Positions 1-9,633 of a stretch of 64,000 nt of DNA are shown in pieces. Both the position numbers and the translations under genes were made by a program. The DNA is from Chitinophagaceae bacterium (GTDB lineage Bacteria; Bacteroidota; Bacteroidia; Chitinophagales; Chitinophagaceae). Where the stretch lies: NCBI GenBank assembly GCA_016702745.1, contig JADJDJ010000003.1, forward strand, positions 887,118 to 951,117, written 5' to 3'. Numbering within the stretch: the first letter of the stretch is position 1; every line of letters begins with the position of its first letter. Under the pieces are notes generated by a model, which saw nothing but the letters and a program-made list of their open reading frames with translations, was not told where the DNA came from and did no database searches.

Positions 1-1
1 C

Positions 2-514
2 TTCATGCTTTTTGTGAGTGCCTTTGCAGCATTTGTTCCTGCCCGTGTGGTAGGAGAAATGACCAGTATCGGTACGCTCTTTGCCTTTATCCTGGTATGT
101 ATCGGGGTTTGGGTGATGCGGAATAAAATGCCTGATCTGCCCCGTGCTTTCAAAACACCGATGGTACCATTGGTTCCTTTACTGGGTGTGGCCACCTGTT
201 TATTCATGATGGTCTTCCTGCCCATGGATACCTGGATCCAGTTGTTGGTTTGGATGCTGATCGGACTGGATATCTACCTGGTCTACGGTGCTAAAAACAG
301 TCATCTAGGCAACGGAACCAGTACCCGTAAAGGGATGAAAGTTGCCCGTTATACCGGTATTTTATTAGCAGTGCTACTGGCCATTGTTGGCTTTTTGCAC
401 CAGAATTCTGTAGGCTTTGATGCCGACAGAACATTATTATATATTTCTATCGCCTTTGCTGTTTTCCATGCAGGCCTGTATGCCAGTAAATTGGGCAGGG
501 CTGAGGATAAATAA
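2..514 (+). CDS. APC-family amino-acid permease, C-terminal part (cut by window edge)
   Basis: The reading frame is open from the window edge and runs about 170 codons to a stop, so the true start lies upstream. The visible part is very hydrophobic, with about five membrane segments. The stretch PARVVGEMTSIGTLFAF followed by a PDLPRAFKTP-type loop resembles the C-terminal half of cationic amino-acid transporters of the APC superfamily (YfnA/CAT type), which import amino acids by proton or cation coupling across the inner membrane. Substrate specificity cannot be judged from this end of the protein. A strong hairpin terminator follows the stop. Confidence 0.75.
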   Translation, partial: FMLFVSAFAAFVPARVVGEMTSIGTLFAFILVCIGVWVMRNKMPDLPRAFKTPMVPLVPLLGVATCLFMMVFLPMDTWIQLLVWMLIGLDIYLVYGAKNSHLGNGTSTRKGMKVARYTGILLAVLLAIVGFLHQNSVGFDADRTLLYISIAFAVFHAGLYASKLGRAEDK

Positions 515-532
515 GCTGGCTCCGGATATTTT

Positions 533-568
533 GAAAAACCGTTCCCTAATCCGGAGCGGTTTTTCTTT
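533..568 (+). terminator. Rho-independent terminator after the permease
   Basis: The 9-base arms GAAAAACCG and CGGTTTTTC pair, extended inward by a partly wobble-paired TTCC/GGAG, and are followed by a short T-rich tract. It lies 19 bases after the permease stop and before the yebC promoter. Confidence 0.75.
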
Positions 569-582
569 TACAGTGATTGCCT

Positions 583-590
583 TAAATTTG
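583..590 (+). promoter_or_regulatory. Bacteroidota -7 box for yebC
   Basis: TAAATTTG matches the TAnnTTTG consensus. It lies 63 bases before the yebC start, just after the upstream terminator, giving a predicted leader of roughly 55-60 bases. No clear -33 TTTG is visible. Confidence 0.45.
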
Positions 591-653
591 CGGCTCTTTA
601 AGCCGGATCGCGGCTTTTCAGATTTTTAACTATCAACTTATCAATTTTCACCC

Positions 654-1376
654 ATGGGACGAATTTTTGAAGTCAGGAAGTCCACCATGTTTGCCCGCTG
701 GGACAGGATGGCCAAGCAATTTTCCAGGATTGGAAAAGAGATCGTGATTGCCGTTAAAGCCGGTGGCCCTGATCCCAATACCAATCCCGCCCTCCGTCGT
801 TGTTTTCAGAATGCTAAAGCGGTGAACATGCCCAAGGACCGGGTGGAAGCGGCCATCAAGCGGTCACAGGGGAAGGAAATGGCCAACTATGATGAGATTC
901 TGTATGAAGGATATGCGCCGCATGGAGTTGCCATCCTGGTGGAAACCGCCACGGACAACCATGTGCGGACTGTCGCCAATGTGAAATCGCATTTCAATAA
1001 AGGCGGTGGTACATTAGGCAACAGTGGTAGTGTTTCCTTTCAGTTCAAAAAAATGGGAGTGTTCAAATTAAAACCAGAGGGTTTGAATGCAGAAGACATG
1101 GAACTGGAGTTGATTGATTTTGGTCTGGAAGAACTCGGTGAAAGCACCGGTGAAAACGGAGAAGATATATTAGTGGTGCGTTGTGCATTTACTGATTTTG
1201 GTAATATGCAAAAAGCACTGGAAGATAAAGGCATCACGCCGATCAGTGCGGAAGTGGAATGGATCCCCGGTACTACGGTCCCGGTGAATGATGAACAGGC
1301 GGCAGATGTGAGTAAACTGATTGAGAAACTGGAGCAGGATGATGATGTGCAGAAAGTGTTTCATAATATGGGGTAA
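654..1376 (+). CDS. yebC: YebC/PmpR (TACO1-like) family regulator
   Basis: 240 residues, the usual size for the family. The N-terminus MGRIFEVRKSTMFARWDRMAKQ is a variant of the family's usual GHSKW opening; the central NPALRRCFQNAKAVNMPKDR and GGGTLGNSGSVSFQF stretches are typical. Members have been described as transcriptional regulators and as ribosome-associated factors that relieve stalling at polyproline; the sequence alone does not separate the two. The gene stands alone between a terminator and a repeat-bearing intergenic region. The start ATG is fixed by the conserved N-terminus. Confidence 0.93.
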   Translation: MGRIFEVRKSTMFARWDRMAKQFSRIGKEIVIAVKAGGPDPNTNPALRRCFQNAKAVNMPKDRVEAAIKRSQGKEMANYDEILYEGYAPHGVAILVETATDNHVRTVANVKSHFNKGGGTLGNSGSVSFQFKKMGVFKLKPEGLNAEDMELELIDFGLEELGESTGENGEDILVVRCAFTDFGNMQKALEDKGITPISAEVEWIPGTTVPVNDEQAADVSKLIEKLEQDDDVQKVFHNMG

Positions 1377-1384
1377 GGATTTTT

Positions 1385-1510
1385 TTCACCGCGGAGAACA
1401 GGAGAGCGCGGAGATTACGCAGAGATATTTAACCGCCCGCAGGGCCCTGTGGGCAAAGACGCCATGACGCGAAGAAAAAACCCTCTGTGTCTCTTTGCCT
1501 CTGTGTTGAA
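1385..1510. repeat. Degenerate interspersed GCGGAGA/GCAGAG-type repeat
   Basis: Between yebC and the protease stop lies a run of related words (GCGGAGAACAGGAG, GCGCGGAGATTACGCAGAG) followed by the complementary-sense CTCTGTGTCTCTTTGCCTCTG. From general knowledge, sequences of this style are dispersed in intergenic regions of many environmental bacteria. No coding potential is seen. Confidence 0.45.
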
Positions 1511-1552
1511 AAAGCAAACATAGGAGCGGCTAAGAAACAATTTTCAACTTTC

Positions 1553-1570
1553 TCCCGATAGCTATCGGGA
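1553..1570. repeat. 18-bp perfect palindrome TCCCGATAGCTATCGGGA
   Basis: The sequence is its own reverse complement over 18 bases. It sits between the degenerate repeat and the terminator. A shorter related core (CATAGCTATAGCG) occurs in the repeat at about 40.3 kb. Confidence 0.6.
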
Positions 1571-1605
1571 TTTCAACCTTCAACTTTCCATTTTAATTAT
1601 TTTAT

Positions 1606-1652
1606 AAAAAAAGCTGCCACATTTCGACAAGCTCAATGTGACAGCTTTTTTT
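1606..1652. terminator. Bidirectional terminator built on a TTCGACAAGCTCA-type repeat
   Basis: Stem GCTGCCACATT/AATGTGACAGC with one mismatch, flanked by A7 on one side and T7 on the other, so it can serve yebC on the plus strand and the protease on the minus strand. The loop TCGACAAGCTC belongs to the interspersed repeat also seen near 25.6 kb and 38.6 kb. Confidence 0.7.
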
Positions 1653-1663
1653 CTACAACTTCT

Positions 1664-4600
1664 TTATCTCCTCACCACAGTGATTGCAATACGGTTGAAC
1701 AGGATTCTTTTGATCTTCGCATCACATCGGCAATCACCACCCGGTGCGGCCACATCATTGGCACCACTGTCACCAACCACCTGAATACTGCGAATCAGGT
1801 TACCGGTAACCGGTGGAGTATCCACTACCCCTTCATTACAACCGAAATTATCGGCGCCAAATTCTGATCCGGCATTTCCGCCGCGGAAATCACGGACATT
1901 GGAAACCAGTTCTCCGGTACCTGTTGCAGGACCAAAGCTGACAATCTTTAATCCGGATCCCATATCCAGTACTTCTCTTCTGAATGTACCGGTTACGGTG
2001 GTTCTGTCACCCTTGGTTTCTTCCGCCCTGAAATCAATGACTGCCACAAGTTTTCTGCCATCTTCTGCTAATTCAAGCCGGGCAGATATATTAAAAAGTG
2101 GTCCGCCGGCAAACTCACGATCTCCTGTAGTAAGATTGGTTGGGCACAGATCCGTGATGGCCCTGGGTGTTGGATTGAGGGTGACCGGAACTGCAGGTGC
2201 CGGTGCATTACCGATACGCAGGTTATAAATATTATCCTGGTTGGCTGTTTCTCCTTCCACTACAAAATCAACAGCCATACCTCCCGACCGGATGATGGGG
2301 CCGGTATATTCTTTTTCTTCTTCATTGGCACCAATCATAGTTGTCCTTACGAATACAATTCCTTCTCCTCTTACTTCCAGATCACCAAACCGGCTGCCTA
2401 CAGGCGTGCGTAATTTGATCGTGATCATTTCGGCGGCCTCGGGCCGGTAGGTTGACAAAACATTCACCCGGTAGCGATCCACATCGGTCAGGGCAGGTGC
2501 GCCATCCAGTCCGGGAATATGAACAATCGCCCCTTTCACTTCGGCGCCTTCTCTTCTGTACAGAATAGTAGTAGGATTGGTATCATCAGCATCCTCTGCA
2601 TCACCTATATTCCAGTTATTGCCATAGGCCGGTTCTGAAATTGGCGGAATCGGGCTGCCAGGTTCCATGCCTACTGCTTTTAAAAATCCGATGGGGTTGA
2701 CGAGGTTTCTACGTCTTGGATCGGCTGGCAGTCCGCTGGCACCATTCCTCCATGCAGTTGAAGATAAAAGTGAACGTATACGGGCTGGGATAGATGCCCT
2801 GTCGCTGCTGGTATTTCTGTTTAAAGATGGATTAACTGCCATGGCATTGGCAACCAGTCCGGCAATAAAAGGTGCGGAAGCGCTGGTGCCCCCGAAACTA
2901 CGGTGATCGGTGACGGTGTTTGTAGGTCCTTCAGGCCTTGTGGCATCACCTGGCGCGAAAAAAACGCCATCCTCCGGTGCCCAGATATCCACCCGGTTGC
3001 CAAATATTTCATTATTCCCAAAAGGTATAAATGGGGGAAGTTGAGAGAAGTAGTCATATCGGACTCACTGGCAGAGGGGTTGGAAGCACCCACACAGATT
3101 ACATCATCCAGACTGGCAGGAATCGGCGCCCAGTCTTCTACCGTCATCCGGTTCATATCCAGGTTGATTAGTGCCCCAAGTTCAGGAGGTACACCAGATA
3201 AAGCATCGCGTGAAATAATATTTCCCGCACTGGTTACAATGGGCACTCCGTTTGCTTTGGCAAACTGAATGGCACTTCTCATGACTGCGGCAGGATCACC
3301 CACTAAAAATTGAGCATAACAGGCGGCAATAAACGCTGAACTTGTAAGAGCAATACAGGTTTCTGCCGCAAATGGAATCCATGCTAAAGCGGAACATGCC
3401 AGCACGGCTCCCGACTGTACAATCGCAAACAAAGTGGCACAGATCGCGGTACGGGTGCCGGGATCACAATAATTAAAATCACCGAGAGAAGTCAGGGCCG
3501 CACAGGGATAACCTCCACTGATATTAATTACATGGGCTCCATTTGTAACGGCTGAGCGAATAGCTCCACCAATATTGAAGGCATAAGATTCTACTCCTGA
3601 TAATTTGATCAGCATCGGTTGTACTACCTGCCCGCCGGTTCCTGCCGTACCAAATCCATTATTAAGCACCGCACCTAATCTTGATACGACGCCCGTGCCA
3701 TGCCAGGAACGTTCTCCAAACAAACTGTTACCCACCGTTGGAATTCCTTCTGCTGCACGGGGCGCACAAATCACATTGCTGAGTGTGGCTTCACACTGGC
3801 GCATGGTTACTCTGTTTCTGAAGTCTGCGGTAGGATTAAATCCAATATCAATGACTGCTACATTCACCGTTGTATTATCACGATCCCAGATGGCCATATA
3901 ATTCCAGACTTTTCTGATATCGGTTAATGGCTGCGTGAAACTAACGGGCATATTATCACCGGCTCCCGGATTGATCACTTTATTCAAAGCTGTGATGGCC
4001 TCTGTGCCATGATATTGCAAACGCGGGTTTAATGCCACAGCGTACCCACTGAGATTGGCCATAGCCGAAAACATAATCAGCTTTAATGCATCCGGATCAC
4101 TGCAGGCTATTTTTTGTTTATATCCCAAAAACTGCCGGTACTGTCCGTAATCATTAAGGTTTAAATCTTTTACCGGTACTTCCACCAGGTAGGCAGTTGC
4201 TTTAACGGGTTGCTGTCCAGCTTTAACATTTGCTTTAATTGTTGTTTGCTTTGAAGCAGTGGCAGGGAAAATTGCTTCAGCAGTTGACAACAGTTTACAC
4301 TTGCTGTATTCCATAAAAGATTTCCACTCCTGGTCATTATTACTGTAAAAAATCAATTGGTTTCTGGCAATCTGTACGGGAATCTTCCCTTCCACCAGAA
4401 CGGTCGCGGCATTGATAGCGGCTTCATTTGGCTGTAAAGCATATTGCTTACCCAGCAGGAATTTCGACATATAATTTTCTGTTCCCCTGACAAAGGCAAA
4501 TTCAGAAACAATATCCGGCTGCTGCGGTTTATTTTTCATTTGAGGATTCGATTCCTTCAGACTGGTATTATAATAATAAGCTGTAATTACTTCACCGGCA

Positions 4601-4959
4601 CTAACCGTTAAAACACCGTCATTATTTGCCTTATTCAAACCAATCAGGATTTTCAGTTCGCCTTCAGTACTGTACTCAAGTGGTCCGGTGTTCCTGAGTT
4701 TTAACCCTTCGGCATCGCCGGTTTTGGGTGATACAAAAATCACATATGCATGTGGCATGGGTACCGCCGTTTTAAAACGGAGACTTGCCCCTATCGGGTC
4801 ACCACTGCTGTAAAAGCGCTTATCCAGTCTGAGCTGAACAGGGCTGGATTCTGCCTTGGTTAATGTAAGCGACTGCGCCTGTATTTGCAGGGTAAATAAC
4901 AACAGACAGATCTGGATAAGTCCTGCCGTTTTAATACTTCGAAAGATTTTGTTATTCAT
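1664..4959 (-). CDS. Secreted subtilisin-like (S8) serine protease, frameshifted in this sequence
   Basis: Two overlapping frames form one protein of about 1098 residues once one base is added to the C5 tract (plus-strand G5 at 3033-3037); the joint then reads NFPPFIPFGNNEIFGNRVD. Signal peptide at residues 1-29. The S8 triad is complete: Asp371 in VAVIDIGFN, His420 in WHGTGV, and Ser in GGTSASAP (codon 2882-2884), the last lying after the break. About 370 residues precede the catalytic domain and about 400 follow it; neither flank is recognised. No clear T9SS tail is seen. It is the last gene of a run of three secreted proteins, 28 bases after the CARDB-like gene. It probably cleaves proteins outside the cytoplasm; the substrate is unknown. 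Confidence 0.85.
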
Positions 4960-4987
4960 TTTATTCCATTTTGAAGATTGTGGTAAA

Positions 4988-5460
4988 TCATTTTGATTTT
5001 TCCGAAGGGGTTTCTATGCTGATTGTTGCTGAATAGTTATTTGTTTCATCCGATTCGCTGATCCTGTTCCGGTCGTCGGCTTTTATTCTGAACTCAAAAA
5101 AACCATTCCCGATCCTGGATTCCGGTTCCATGAAGCGGTAAACTTTATAAAAGATGCACCAGGGGCTGTTGAAGGGACACTGATCGTATCATTGATCCTG
5201 GTTGCTGTGCGGTTGCCGGTGGGACTGTTGTAGTAACCAGCAATCTGGTATTCTCCACTTTGACCCTGACCGATATTTTTTACCCTGATCAGTACCTGTA
5301 TACAGTACATTTTTTTACCCGCATCCCGGGTAACCGAAACCAGGCTTAGTTCCTCCACCCGCAGATCAGGTTTTGCAGCGGCCTTCTGTGCCGGTAACGG
5401 AAAAACGCCAGAAAAAAATCCCGCCAGGACAATGGTCATATGAATTAACCCTTTCATCAT
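4988..5460 (-). CDS. Small secreted CARDB-like domain protein, frameshifted in this sequence
   Basis: As written the frame stops at 5083 with GMVFLSSE. Adding one T to the T7 tract (plus-strand A7 at 5096-5102) continues it as GMVFFEFRIKADDRNRISES and on to a TGA at 4988, giving about 157 residues. After a signal peptide (to about residue 25), the PDLRVEEL opening, the VKNIGQGQSG centre and the ADDRNRISESDETNN end match the beta-sandwich pattern of CARDB domains, which are adhesion or interaction modules outside the cell. It lies between an unrecognised secreted protein and the S8 protease in the same direction, which suggests co-transcription. Confidence 0.65.
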
Positions 5461-5517
5461 GCCGGGATTCGATTATAAAAATCAGTGAGTGTCATTATTG
5501 GTTATTGTATTGTGAGA

Positions 5518-6498
5518 TCAAAGTCCATTCACAGTAAACTGTGTATGAAAATCCAGGAAGATGCCACCGGATGCGGTGATGGCGAAACCATCTCTCGAAC
5601 CCTGTGCCCTAAGGGGACCGGATTGGATCCTGTTATTGGCCGCATTTAATATGCGCCCGTCGCTACCGGCCCGGTTAATCGGATAGGTTTTCGTAACCGG
5701 TGCCGTCATTCTTACATTGGAAGAAAAGTCATCGCAGAGATCACAGGTCTTGTGTGCTGAACCCAGACTGGTAGTGATGATGACTCCAACCCTGCCATCT
5801 CTTAATCCGGAAGCACCCACCACAAAATTTCCAACGGCTTCACCACCAGTGACGCTATTGACCACGGTGGAAATAACGGGTACAGCCGGATTGGCATCAT
5901 GTACCAGTCTGCCATACCGGGATCTTGTTGTTGAATTCGGATGCGACAGCGCCAGGAAAGTAAAAGCATCGGCCCGGAATACAGGAATTGCATTACAGGG
6001 CATCATGGCCTGTGCCGCACCATCCGGTGCAGTTTCATAAACTTTAACCCTGATATCACCAAATACGCGTCTGCAATCATTATTGTGAATAATCGTGGCT
6101 ACCCCGTTAAACTGGATCGGGATGGTAACTGCAGCATCGGTACGGATACCGCAGATACCGGTCAGATCGGCTGAAGCCACTGACCCTGTATAAGCGTTTT
6201 CCTCAGGGAACTCACCTGCACATCTTCTGATATAAGCAATTCTTCCGTTGGCCACGCGAAACGAAGCGTCTTTTGTTTTAAAGGGGGCAACAATCTTCCC
6301 GTTCTCCCAGCGAAATTTTCCGGTCCGCCCTTTAAACTTGGGTAATTCGAACACTTCAATATCATTGACCTCATTCAATACACCGATAACCGGCGCTTTA
6401 TCAATATACTTTTGAATGATTTTGGCTGTGTCGGGTTTCTGGGAATGACTTGTTCCGGTAATGACCAGTAACAATAAAATCAGGACTAAATTTTTCAT
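5518..6498 (-). CDS. Secreted protein of unknown function
   Basis: 326 residues with a clear signal peptide (MKNLVLILLLLVITGTSHSQ). I do not recognise the family. The mature part has six scattered cysteines, including CDLCDDF at about residue 247, and looks rich in beta strands, as in extracytoplasmic binding or inhibitor proteins. It is the first gene of the block CARDB protein - S8 protease. A 17-bp sequence shared with the response-regulator promoter region lies 89 bases upstream of its start, so it is a candidate target of that regulator. No perfect TAnnTTTG box is visible. Confidence 0.6.
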   Translation of the reverse strand: MKNLVLILLLLVITGTSHSQKPDTAKIIQKYIDKAPVIGVLNEVNDIEVFELPKFKGRTGKFRWENGKIVAPFKTKDASFRVANGRIAYIRRCAGEFPEENAYTGSVASADLTGICGIRTDAAVTIPIQFNGVATIIHNNDCRRVFGDIRVKVYETAPDGAAQAMMPCNAIPVFRADAFTFLALSHPNSTTRSRYGRLVHDANPAVPVISTVVNSVTGGEAVGNFVVGASGLRDGRVGVIITTSLGSAHKTCDLCDDFSSNVRMTAPVTKTYPINRAGSDGRILNAANNRIQSGPLRAQGSRDGFAITASGGIFLDFHTQFTVNGL

Positions 6499-6586
6499 AT
6501 TATGTGTTTTTGATAAATGCAGATATTAAATCAACTGCCAGATAAAAATGGCATGGTAAAATTGATGAACAGATCAATACCGGTCA

Positions 6587-6603
6587 ATTACACAATCGGG
6601 TAG
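6587..6603 (-). promoter_or_regulatory. Candidate operator, copy 1 (shared 17-mer)
   Basis: ATTACACAATCGGGTAG on the plus strand, identical to 7357-7373. It is directly preceded by TACCGGTCA (6578-6586), which in the other copy directly follows. It lies between the regulator stop and the start of the secreted-protein genes. Confidence 0.45.
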
Positions 6604-6680
6604 GCAGGGGATGCCACCAGGCTGGATAAAACAAAACTTATCCCAAAAAATGAAAATGGAAACGGGGAAGAAACGGGTGA

Positions 6681-7322
6681 TTAGTCGAGCCGGATGATTT
6701 TATGCTGCAGGGCCTTGGCCACGGCTTCGGTGCCGCAATTCACATGGAGCTTGTGATAAATATTCTGGAGATGTTTTTTCACAGTATCAATCGTGACATT
6801 GCTTTTATCAGCAATCATTTTATAGGAATTTCCTTTTACCAGCAGTTCCAGGATCATGGTTTCCCGGTTCGTCAGGTTAAAATCGCTGACCGGTTGTTGC
6901 TGGTTACGGAAAAACTGAAATACTTTTTGGGCTACAAAGGGACTCATGGGTGCCCCGCCCTGCATCACTTCCTGCAAGGCATTGATCAGCTGCATGGGTG
7001 AGGTATTCTTGAGCAGGTACCCATCAGCACCGGCACAAATGGAATCAAAGATGCGGTTATCATCATCAAACATGGTATGCATCACTACTTTGGTGAGTGG
7101 TGCAGCCTGTTTGATTTGCTTCACGCCTTCCACACCGCCGATACCGGGCATATCAATATCCATTACCACCAGTTCAGCCAACAAATCAATTACTTGTTCC
7201 CCAGCCAGGTTACAATCCGGGAATGCTCCTGCTACTTTAAAAAGCTGCTCGTCATTGAGCAGGATTTCCAGTGACTGCCGGAGCCGGTGATTATCCTCGT
7301 AAATCAAAATCTTATATGCCAT
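6681..7322 (-). CDS. LuxR/NarL-type response regulator
   Basis: 213 residues. The N-terminal receiver domain has the acidic pair in YEDNHRL, phospho-acceptor Asp55 in VVMDIDMPG, and a Lys-containing YLLKNTSP loop. The C-terminal LuxR-type helix-turn-helix (about 150-213) carries LTNRETMILELLVKGNSYKM and the IDTVKKHLQNIYHKL recognition region. It is 57 bases downstream of the TPR histidine kinase, which should phosphorylate it. Its own -7 box TATATTTG ends 5 bases before the ATG, so it may also be transcribed alone, and a 17-mer shared with the next transcription unit lies upstream of that box. Confidence 0.93.
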   Translation of the reverse strand: MAYKILIYEDNHRLRQSLEILLNDEQLFKVAGAFPDCNLAGEQVIDLLAELVVMDIDMPGIGGVEGVKQIKQAAPLTKVVMHTMFDDDNRIFDSICAGADGYLLKNTSPMQLINALQEVMQGGAPMSPFVAQKVFQFFRNQQQPVSDFNLTNRETMILELLVKGNSYKMIADKSNVTIDTVKKHLQNIYHKLHVNCGTEAVAKALQHKIIRLD

Positions 7323-7327
7323 TCCTT

Positions 7328-7335
7328 CAAATATA
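7328..7335 (-). promoter_or_regulatory. -7 box of the response-regulator gene
   Basis: Reads TATATTTG on the minus strand and ends 5 bases before the ATG, so the transcript should have almost no leader. The shared 17-mer lies 21 bases further upstream. Confidence 0.5.
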
Positions 7336-7356
7336 GATTTTTAATATCCCCCTGGT

Positions 7357-7373
7357 ATTACACAATCGGGTAG
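7357..7373 (-). promoter_or_regulatory. Candidate operator, copy 2 (shared 17-mer)
   Basis: Identical to 6587-6603. On the minus strand it reads CTACCCGATTGTGTAAT, in the gap between kinase stop and regulator start, just above the regulator's -7 box. The adjacent TACCGGTCA (7374-7382) overlaps the kinase stop codon. Confidence 0.45.
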
Positions 7374-7379
7374 TACCGG

Positions 7380-9578
7380 TCAGGATAACCCTGTTTTCAT
7401 CCGCAATTCCACCAGGGTTCCTTTTCCAGGAGCTGATTCGATCCTGCATTGCCCTTCTTCTGCCAATGCTCTTTGTTGCATATTGGCCAGGCCATTTCCT
7501 GATTTCACATTTTCTTTGACAAAACCTTTCCCATTGTCTTTTACCTGCAGGATGATTTCATTGCCCGTTGCCCGGATACTGATACTGGCTTCCGTGGCGC
7601 CGGAGTATTTGACCAGGTTATTCACCGCCTCTTTAAAAACCAGGTAGAGGTCCCTGCGGCGGGTCATGCTGAGATTAATTTTTTCACCGGCTGCCGGAAA
7701 ATCAAAGTGTCCGGTGATCTGTTTTCCATCCAGCATATCAGCAGCATATCGTTTCATGCGGATAAAGAGATTATCAATTTCATCATACTTCGGATTGATA
7801 TTCCAGACAATATCCGACAGCGATTCACTGATCCGCTGAATATCTTCTGAGGCCCTGGACAAATATTCCCTTGATTTATCGGGTTGTTCCAGGTTTCTAC
7901 GGGCCAGCTCATTCAGGATATTGATATTACTGAGTGAGGCGCCGATATCATCATGCAAATCCTGACTGATGGAATTCCGCATGGCCAGCAGGTTTTTCTG
8001 CTGTTCCAGTTTTTTCTTCAATTGATAGCGGTTAAAAAAAGCATATCCGAGTAAGAGTGAAAGGACCAGTAATCCAATCAGGAGATTCCGGAAAGTACGC
8101 TGGTTACTGATTTCTTTCTCCTGCAATTGCTTTTCCTTTTCGGCCAGTTCCAGTTGTTGCTTACTGGCCGTGGCAATCAGTTCTTTTTTGACCAGTTCTT
8201 CTTCCTGACTGGCGATCCGTGCATCCTGCAGTTCTTTGGATTGGGAAAGCAGATCGATTTCATTTTGTTTTTGTTTCGCTTCCAGCAGGTTTCCGGCAAT
8301 CACGGCATTCTGCTTTTCTATTTCCAGTTCCCGTAGTCGTTGAAGGGTACTCAGCCTGCTGATTTCATTGTCCTTTTTTTCCGTTTCATACCGGGTTCTG
8401 ATCTCTTCAATTTTAGAGAGGGTGCTATTGGCATTCATGCTATCCCGATAAAGGATATAGTTTTTATAATTGTCGTAGGCAGCTGCATAGTTTTTTCTGG
8501 CGAGATAAAAATTACTCATCTTTTCATAGGCGTTACCGATATTTTCCTTGTTGCCCAATTCACGGGAGAGCAGCAACGCTTTGCGGTAGAGACTGTCTGC
8601 AGCTACTGAATCCTGTGTGGCATTCGCCATATTCCCGGCTGAAACATATAATCTGGATAAAACCTGTTTATTACCCATATCCTCAAATATCCGGATCGCT
8701 TTATTTTGCCAGGCGAGGGCTTCATTGAATTGTTTATTCCGGCCCGCATATGCCGTCATACCGGAATATGCGGTAGCCATCAGGCGGGGGTTTTTCAGTT
8801 CCTCTGCATATTGTACAGCCTTTTGTAAATACTGCAGCGACTGTGGCATATTATTTTTCAGAATGAATAGCTGGCCAACATTCACATAGGTAACCACCAG
8901 CCCGGTACGGTCATTGATTTTTTCTCTTTGTTCGATACTTTTTTGCTGGTAAGCAATGGCATCATCCGTTTTACCCATCAGGTAATACACAGAAGATATA
9001 TTGCTATACGTCTCTCCCATTCCTTTCTCCTGACTATTTTTCTCAAATAAGCGGAGGGCCCGGAAGAACCAGTCAATGGCTTTGTCTTTTTCCCCCACAG
9101 AAAGGGATACGGAACCCAGGTTACTGTATACTTCAGCAGTTTTATCTGATTGTGCCTTTTCAAGACCCAGTCCGAGTGCCAGTTTATAATTACTTTCTGC
9201 TTCCTCTTTCTTTCCCATTTCCTGGAAATAAACGCCGTTGCGGTTGTACACGGCAATCAGTCCGGCCGTATCTTTTAATTGAAGGGCAATCTGCAGCAGG
9301 GAGGAATCATATTTTCTCATGTCGGCCAGCCTTCCGGTTTGCTGCATCATATCCGCCAGTTGCTGTAAAGCAGCAGCTTCTGCTCTTTTGTTTCTTGCAT
9401 TGGCCGCTACAAGAATGATTTTTTCCAAACTGGATGTAGCGGAATCAAAATGGCCTCGTTGGATATACCGGTCAGCATCCTGTTGCAAATTGCTGATGGA
9501 TGCAGTTGGAGCGGAGGGTTGCGCCAGCAGGATCAGGGACTTTAAAAAAAACACCCAAAATAAAATCTGTGTCTTCAT
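7380..9578 (-). CDS. TPR-containing sensor histidine kinase (HisKA_3/HPK7 type)
   Basis: 732 residues. Signal peptide, then tetratricopeptide repeats over roughly residues 30-380 (for example KTAEVYSNLGSVSLSVGEKD), a coiled coil at about 390-495, one membrane helix (about 497-516), the dimerisation/phospho-acceptor box DLHDDIGASL with His542, and a HATPase_c domain with NNLVKYSGA, DNGKGF and GNGLANMQQRA. The TPR region should lie outside the cytoplasmic membrane and the kinase inside. The cognate regulator follows in the same operon. It is the usual Bacteroidota layout for such two-component pairs; the signal sensed is unknown. Confidence 0.93.
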   Translation of the reverse strand: MKTQILFWVFFLKSLILLAQPSAPTASISNLQQDADRYIQRGHFDSATSSLEKIILVAANARNKRAEAAALQQLADMMQQTGRLADMRKYDSSLLQIALQLKDTAGLIAVYNRNGVYFQEMGKKEEAESNYKLALGLGLEKAQSDKTAEVYSNLGSVSLSVGEKDKAIDWFFRALRLFEKNSQEKGMGETYSNISSVYYLMGKTDDAIAYQQKSIEQREKINDRTGLVVTYVNVGQLFILKNNMPQSLQYLQKAVQYAEELKNPRLMATAYSGMTAYAGRNKQFNEALAWQNKAIRIFEDMGNKQVLSRLYVSAGNMANATQDSVAADSLYRKALLLSRELGNKENIGNAYEKMSNFYLARKNYAAAYDNYKNYILYRDSMNANSTLSKIEEIRTRYETEKKDNEISRLSTLQRLRELEIEKQNAVIAGNLLEAKQKQNEIDLLSQSKELQDARIASQEEELVKKELIATASKQQLELAEKEKQLQEKEISNQRTFRNLLIGLLVLSLLLGYAFFNRYQLKKKLEQQKNLLAMRNSISQDLHDDIGASLSNINILNELARRNLEQPDKSREYLSRASEDIQRISESLSDIVWNINPKYDEIDNLFIRMKRYAADMLDGKQITGHFDFPAAGEKINLSMTRRRDLYLVFKEAVNNLVKYSGATEASISIRATGNEIILQVKDNGKGFVKENVKSGNGLANMQQRALAEEGQCRIESAPGKGTLVELRMKTGLS

Positions 9579-9621
9579 GTGTGCCTGTAAAAATTACAAA
9601 AAATACCGAATGGAGGTTCGT

Positions 9622-9629
9622 TAACTTTG
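9622..9629 (+). promoter_or_regulatory. -7 box of the DCC-family gene (leaderless geometry)
   Basis: TAACTTTG ends exactly 4 bases before the ATG at 9634, so the expected start of transcription falls at or beside the start codon. No clear -33 element is seen. Confidence 0.5.
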
Positions 9630-9633
9630 TTGC

